Source of the DNA: Puffinus mauretanicus
Lineage: Eukaryota; Chordata; Aves; Procellariiformes; Procellariidae
Length of the DNA: 64,000 nucleotides
Assembly: GCA_023333565.1 (NCBI GenBank)
Contig: JAJKFH010000227.1
Coordinates: 1,488,001 to 1,552,000, forward strand
Reading direction: 5' to 3'
Shown here: piece after piece, positions 61,087 through 64,000 of the stretch
Position numbering within the stretch: position 1 is the first letter of the stretch
Layout of the letters: the number at the start of each line of letters is the position of its first letter
Translations under genes and position numbers: made by a program
The notes under the pieces: model-generated
What the model was told of the DNA's origin: nothing
The model's input: only the letters and a program-made list of their open reading frames with translations
Databases searched by the model: none

Positions 61087-61139
61087 AAATACATATAAAT
61101 ATACATAAATATACACATGCATATATATGCATACATACA
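61087..61139. repeat. AT-rich simple repeat (TACATA-like)
   Basis: Degenerate ATACATA/ATATA units over about 50 bases. Confidence 0.8.
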
Positions 61140-61929
61140 GAAAAAAGAACTTATTTTTGATGGCAGGCCATGGGAACCTCAGAGTTCAGTTCGCACCAAG
61201 ATGGACAATTTATTTACATTTCTTCTCAGTATTATGAATTGATCTTTCCACCAGCACAACTCAGAGATATTTTGGTCATTTCTTTGCTTCTTCTCTTTCC
61301 CGACTTTCTTTATGAGATAATAGTCAATTAGGACTCAAAACCAACCAGAACTCTTCCACTTATTAGGGCTTGATCCACTCCTGACATTACTTGATAAATT
61401 CTTCCTGTGATTTACTGAGAGACTTGGTGTCTGAGGGATAGTGAGTCTTTTTAACCACTTTTCATGCTTTATTCTGCATGTTTACCGTTCGCACATCACT
61501 TGGGAGAGGGACACAGCTTGGGCTCTTGAACTTTGGGCAATAGCTCCCTGCTATTCCCTTTTTCTCTCGGATTCCCATGATGCTGGGGTGTCCCTGTGTT
61601 TGAACTCAAAAGAAAAGGCTCTTGGGGGGGAGGTGTCACTTGTTTAAAAATAGTTTCCAGTGGGGATTTTTTTTTTAGGTGGATGGTGGTGGTTTTAAAT
61701 TACCACGTTCCCACTGGTCTCAAATTGGGTTTGGAAGTTGCAGAGGAGAGACTGTGGAAGAGGAAGAAGTGAGAATTTAGGATGAAATATCTCTGGTGGA
61801 AATGTGAAGAGGGGGGACAGCAAAGACCAAAAAGCAAGAAATGGAGGTGGAGAGCATCAGAGCATCAGTGAGAGGAATAATAACACAGGTGCCCTCTAGC
61901 CAGTGCCAGCGTTTCTCGTCTCCAGCATC

Positions 61930-62160
61930 TCTCCCGCTGGATTGAGTGTCCCCGTGTTTAGAGATGGGCAGGGACTTCAAGTCTGGCAGCCGGCTGGGAT
62001 CGCGGGGGAAGAGATGCAGAGCCGCGGTGACCCGGGAGCCCGGCGCATCGGGACAGCCCGCACGGGGCCCCTCGTCCTCGCTCCACCCAGCGCCTCGGCT
62101 GGGTCCCCCTCTCATGCCACGTTTGGACCAATAGCTCTGCAACCGCAGCGCTACCAAACA
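61930..62160. promoter_or_regulatory. CpG-rich patch with CCAAT box, candidate promoter
   Basis: By eye count there are about 20 CpGs in some 230 bases, most between 61990 and 62100, in an otherwise CpG-poor region. A CCAAT sequence lies at 62128-62132 at its right side. No TATA box or convincing coding exon is visible on either strand. It may be a CpG-island promoter of a non-coding RNA or of a gene whose coding exons lie outside the window. Confidence 0.4.
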
Positions 62161-62660
62161 TGCCCTGTGATCTGATTTCCTTTCATGGCCAGGTGCTTTT
62201 AATAACCCGCTGCCAACTGCAAGTGGTATTGCCGCAAATGATGCCTGGAATGAAAAGAGGAAAGAAAGAAAGAAAAAAAAAAAGAAGTCAATGAAACAGA
62301 ACAGATAATTTTGCAATTTAATTTTCCATCTTCTCTAATAAAGGTACCAGTGTCATGCTTGATGGATGAAACTGCTACGTACGGCCTCTCAAGATTAATT
62401 CCCCTCCTATAACTTCAGCCGTGATTTTCCAGAGCAGCCTCTTGGCTCCCTTCTTCAATCTTCCCCCCAATCCCTTCCCCTCTCCCTTCCCCAGCCTTCT
62501 CCTGCTTGGAAGAATGTTTTGGATCAAAGCCGACAAGGAGAATTAGACTGGGTATAAGGGCTGGCTTTCATGTTCGCTGAAGAGACTCGAATCCTTTTCC
62601 CAAAGGAGAGTGCAGCTTTTATGTGGAAAACATCAGCAAAGCAGCAATCAGACCTGAATA
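62161..62660. other. Unique spacer with a GAAA-type tract
   Basis: Mostly single-copy DNA between the CpG patch and the GATA-motif cluster. A GAAA/poly-A tract lies at 62256-62285. Confidence 0.6.
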
Positions 62661-62671
62661 TCCTCTGTTCC

Positions 62672-63033
62672 TTATCTGAAACTGCTGACTACTGCACAAA
62701 TACGGCGTATCTGCTCCTTCCAGGATCTTGAAGGATCTACATTTTTTACCATCCCGCTTGGGCAGAAATCTCTGAAGCCCATTAAAAGTTACACCGTAAT
62801 CTGATCTCCATATTTTCTCAAGCCAGGAGATCTGGAATTTAAAGACAAGGTTTGATCTTATCTATTTTTTATCTGATGATGCTGGCTCCACCAAATAAGA
62901 TTTATCTGTAAAGAAAATAATGCAATTAATGTCCCGGCTGCCGAAGTCTTTATGGAGACCTCTCAGTTTTTGCTACTCGGAGCACTCCAATTAAATGTAA
63001 CTCTGTAAACCTGAGCAAACCAAACCCTTATCT
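62672..63033. promoter_or_regulatory. Cluster of five GATA-factor motifs, candidate enhancer
   Basis: TTATCT, the reverse complement of the GATA-factor site AGATAA, occurs at 62672-62677, 62858-62863, 62869-62874, 62902-62907 and 63028-63033. All five are in the same orientation and four are followed by G. Chance would give well under one in 362 bases. The surrounding sequence is single-copy. GATA factors bind such sites in blood, heart, gut and other enhancers; which one, and whether any binds here, cannot be told from the sequence. Confidence 0.4.
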
Positions 63034-64000
63034 GAGAACATGCAACGCTCCTAAATTAAATTTGTGGATTTGGTAAACCCTGTGGAAAGGGCTCAGGCTT
63101 TCTTTGCTTTTTTTGTGTGAAGGGGACACAGAGACACTGTTCTGAATAAAACGCGAGTTCCTCTCCCTAGCCTGGCAGGGAGCACACATACCACTAACAA
63201 GTGCTATTACTGCATTTACGTCATTGAAGAATTTTCTCTTTCTGGCATGCTCGCTGGCATCCCACAGCTGAAGGGGCTCCAGGAAAAAGCAAACTTGCTG
63301 TCCTGACAGGGGGGCAAGGGAGACATACGAAAGGCTGTTCCCCAAGCTGTGCAAGGCATGCAGCAATGAGCATGTGCTGAGGACCACAGTGTCCATGGCT
63401 CACCCCGAGTGCCAGATCTAGTTGGATCTCACTCAGTCCAGAGGGATCAACCTAGTAGGATAGACAGATGCTTGCACATCTCCAATAGATCTCCTCTGGA
63501 AAAAAACGAGGGAGATCTTCCTCAAGCTCGGGGCTTTCTAAGTTCTCCAGCATTTTGGAGACCCTGTGGAGTGCCCCATGGCACTCTTCAAGCAAGACTG
63601 ATACCTTGGTCATCTTAAACAAAGGATGAAAGGGGCACAGAAAATGGATCCTTTTAAATATTGAGGCACTTCAGACCAGCAGCGTCCAACTGGGCAGTGC
63701 CCAGCCCTCTCCAGACTCCTCTCCAGCTTCTTCTCTCCAGCTTCTCCTCCTTCGAGGTCCAGAAGAGCAGAGAGTTTGAGAGACCCACAGTAGCAGGAGC
63801 AAGGCTAGGGCTGGAAAAGAGTGGAGGGACAATCTGGGACTGCCGTTCCTCTTTGAGCTGAGCCATTTGTGATGCCACCCTGGGCATCACCCCCAGGGTT
63901 TCTCAGGAAAAGCAAGCCAGGCGCAGCACGTGGTGCGAAGGGTCAGCAGGACTTGGTTAGAAGAGGAGGTTTCATAGTGAGCAGGTTCACCGTGAATGGG
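63034..64000. other. Unique non-coding sequence to the window edge
   Basis: No recognisable gene, RNA or repeat. A CTCCAGCTTCT-type short duplication occurs at about 63720-63745. If a gene begins beyond the right edge, this could be its upstream region or an intron. Confidence 0.5.

Larger units (their letters stand above)
59526..61919. other. Unique non-coding sequence with simple repeats
   Basis: No gene recognised. Contains the ATCC microsatellite and an AT-rich simple stretch at 61087-61139. Open frames here are short and unconvincing. Confidence 0.55.

Noticed and set aside
61777..62316. A 179-codon minus-strand open frame over the CpG patch
   Set aside because: Arg/Gly/Pro-rich translation typical of CpG-rich DNA read in any frame, with no recognisable domain.
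1..64000. CRISPR arrays, operons, phage or bacterial systems, and endogenous retroviral genes
   Set aside because: No regularly spaced repeats, no dense gene packing, and no gag, protease, pol or env-like reading frames or paired LTRs were seen; the only polymerase remnant is from CR1.

Overview
The window looks like non-coding nuclear DNA from a bird. The main evidence is a roughly 1.1 kb, 5'-truncated CR1 retrotransposon at 12460-13560 (minus strand) with the typical avian CR1 3' end, plus several shorter CR1 tails. Interspersed repeats are otherwise sparse, the composition is moderately AT-rich, and there is no bacterial-style gene packing. CR1 also occurs in crocodilians and turtles, so 'bird' is the likeliest reading and is not proven. 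I cannot name the species or the locus.

I found no host protein-coding gene, exon, rRNA or tRNA that I can support. The only recognisable coding sequence is the decayed reverse transcriptase of the CR1 element. The other open frames are short, overlap on both strands, match no family I know, and are what chance gives in vertebrate intergenic or intronic DNA.

Layout. 1-2.3 kb is unique sequence with a GC-rich patch. 2.3-5.75 kb is a GC-rich block with homopolymer tracts, potential G-quadruplexes on both strands, an A-rich purine tract and a GGT repeat. 5.75-12.46 kb is unique sequence. 12.46-13.56 kb is the CR1 element. 13.56-36.26 kb is long unique sequence with a MIR-like fragment (15.9 kb), a CpG-containing patch (17.8-18.1 kb), an old CR1 tail (20.8 kb), a poly-A tract (25.9 kb) and a 13-bp hairpin (32.5 kb). 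36.26-47.34 kb holds fragments of very old repeats: two related palindromic elements, two CR1 pieces and one L2/CR1-like piece. 47.3-57.0 kb is unique sequence. 57.0-64.0 kb has two CpG-rich patches (57.1-57.4 and 61.9-62.2 kb), a FOX/homeodomain motif-rich stretch (59.1-59.5 kb), an ATCC microsatellite (60.0 kb) and five same-orientation GATA motifs (62.67-63.03 kb).

No genes act together here. The most useful leads are regulatory. The right-hand 7 kb could hold a promoter or first exon of an unannotated transcript together with enhancers. I saw no sign of a new biological system.
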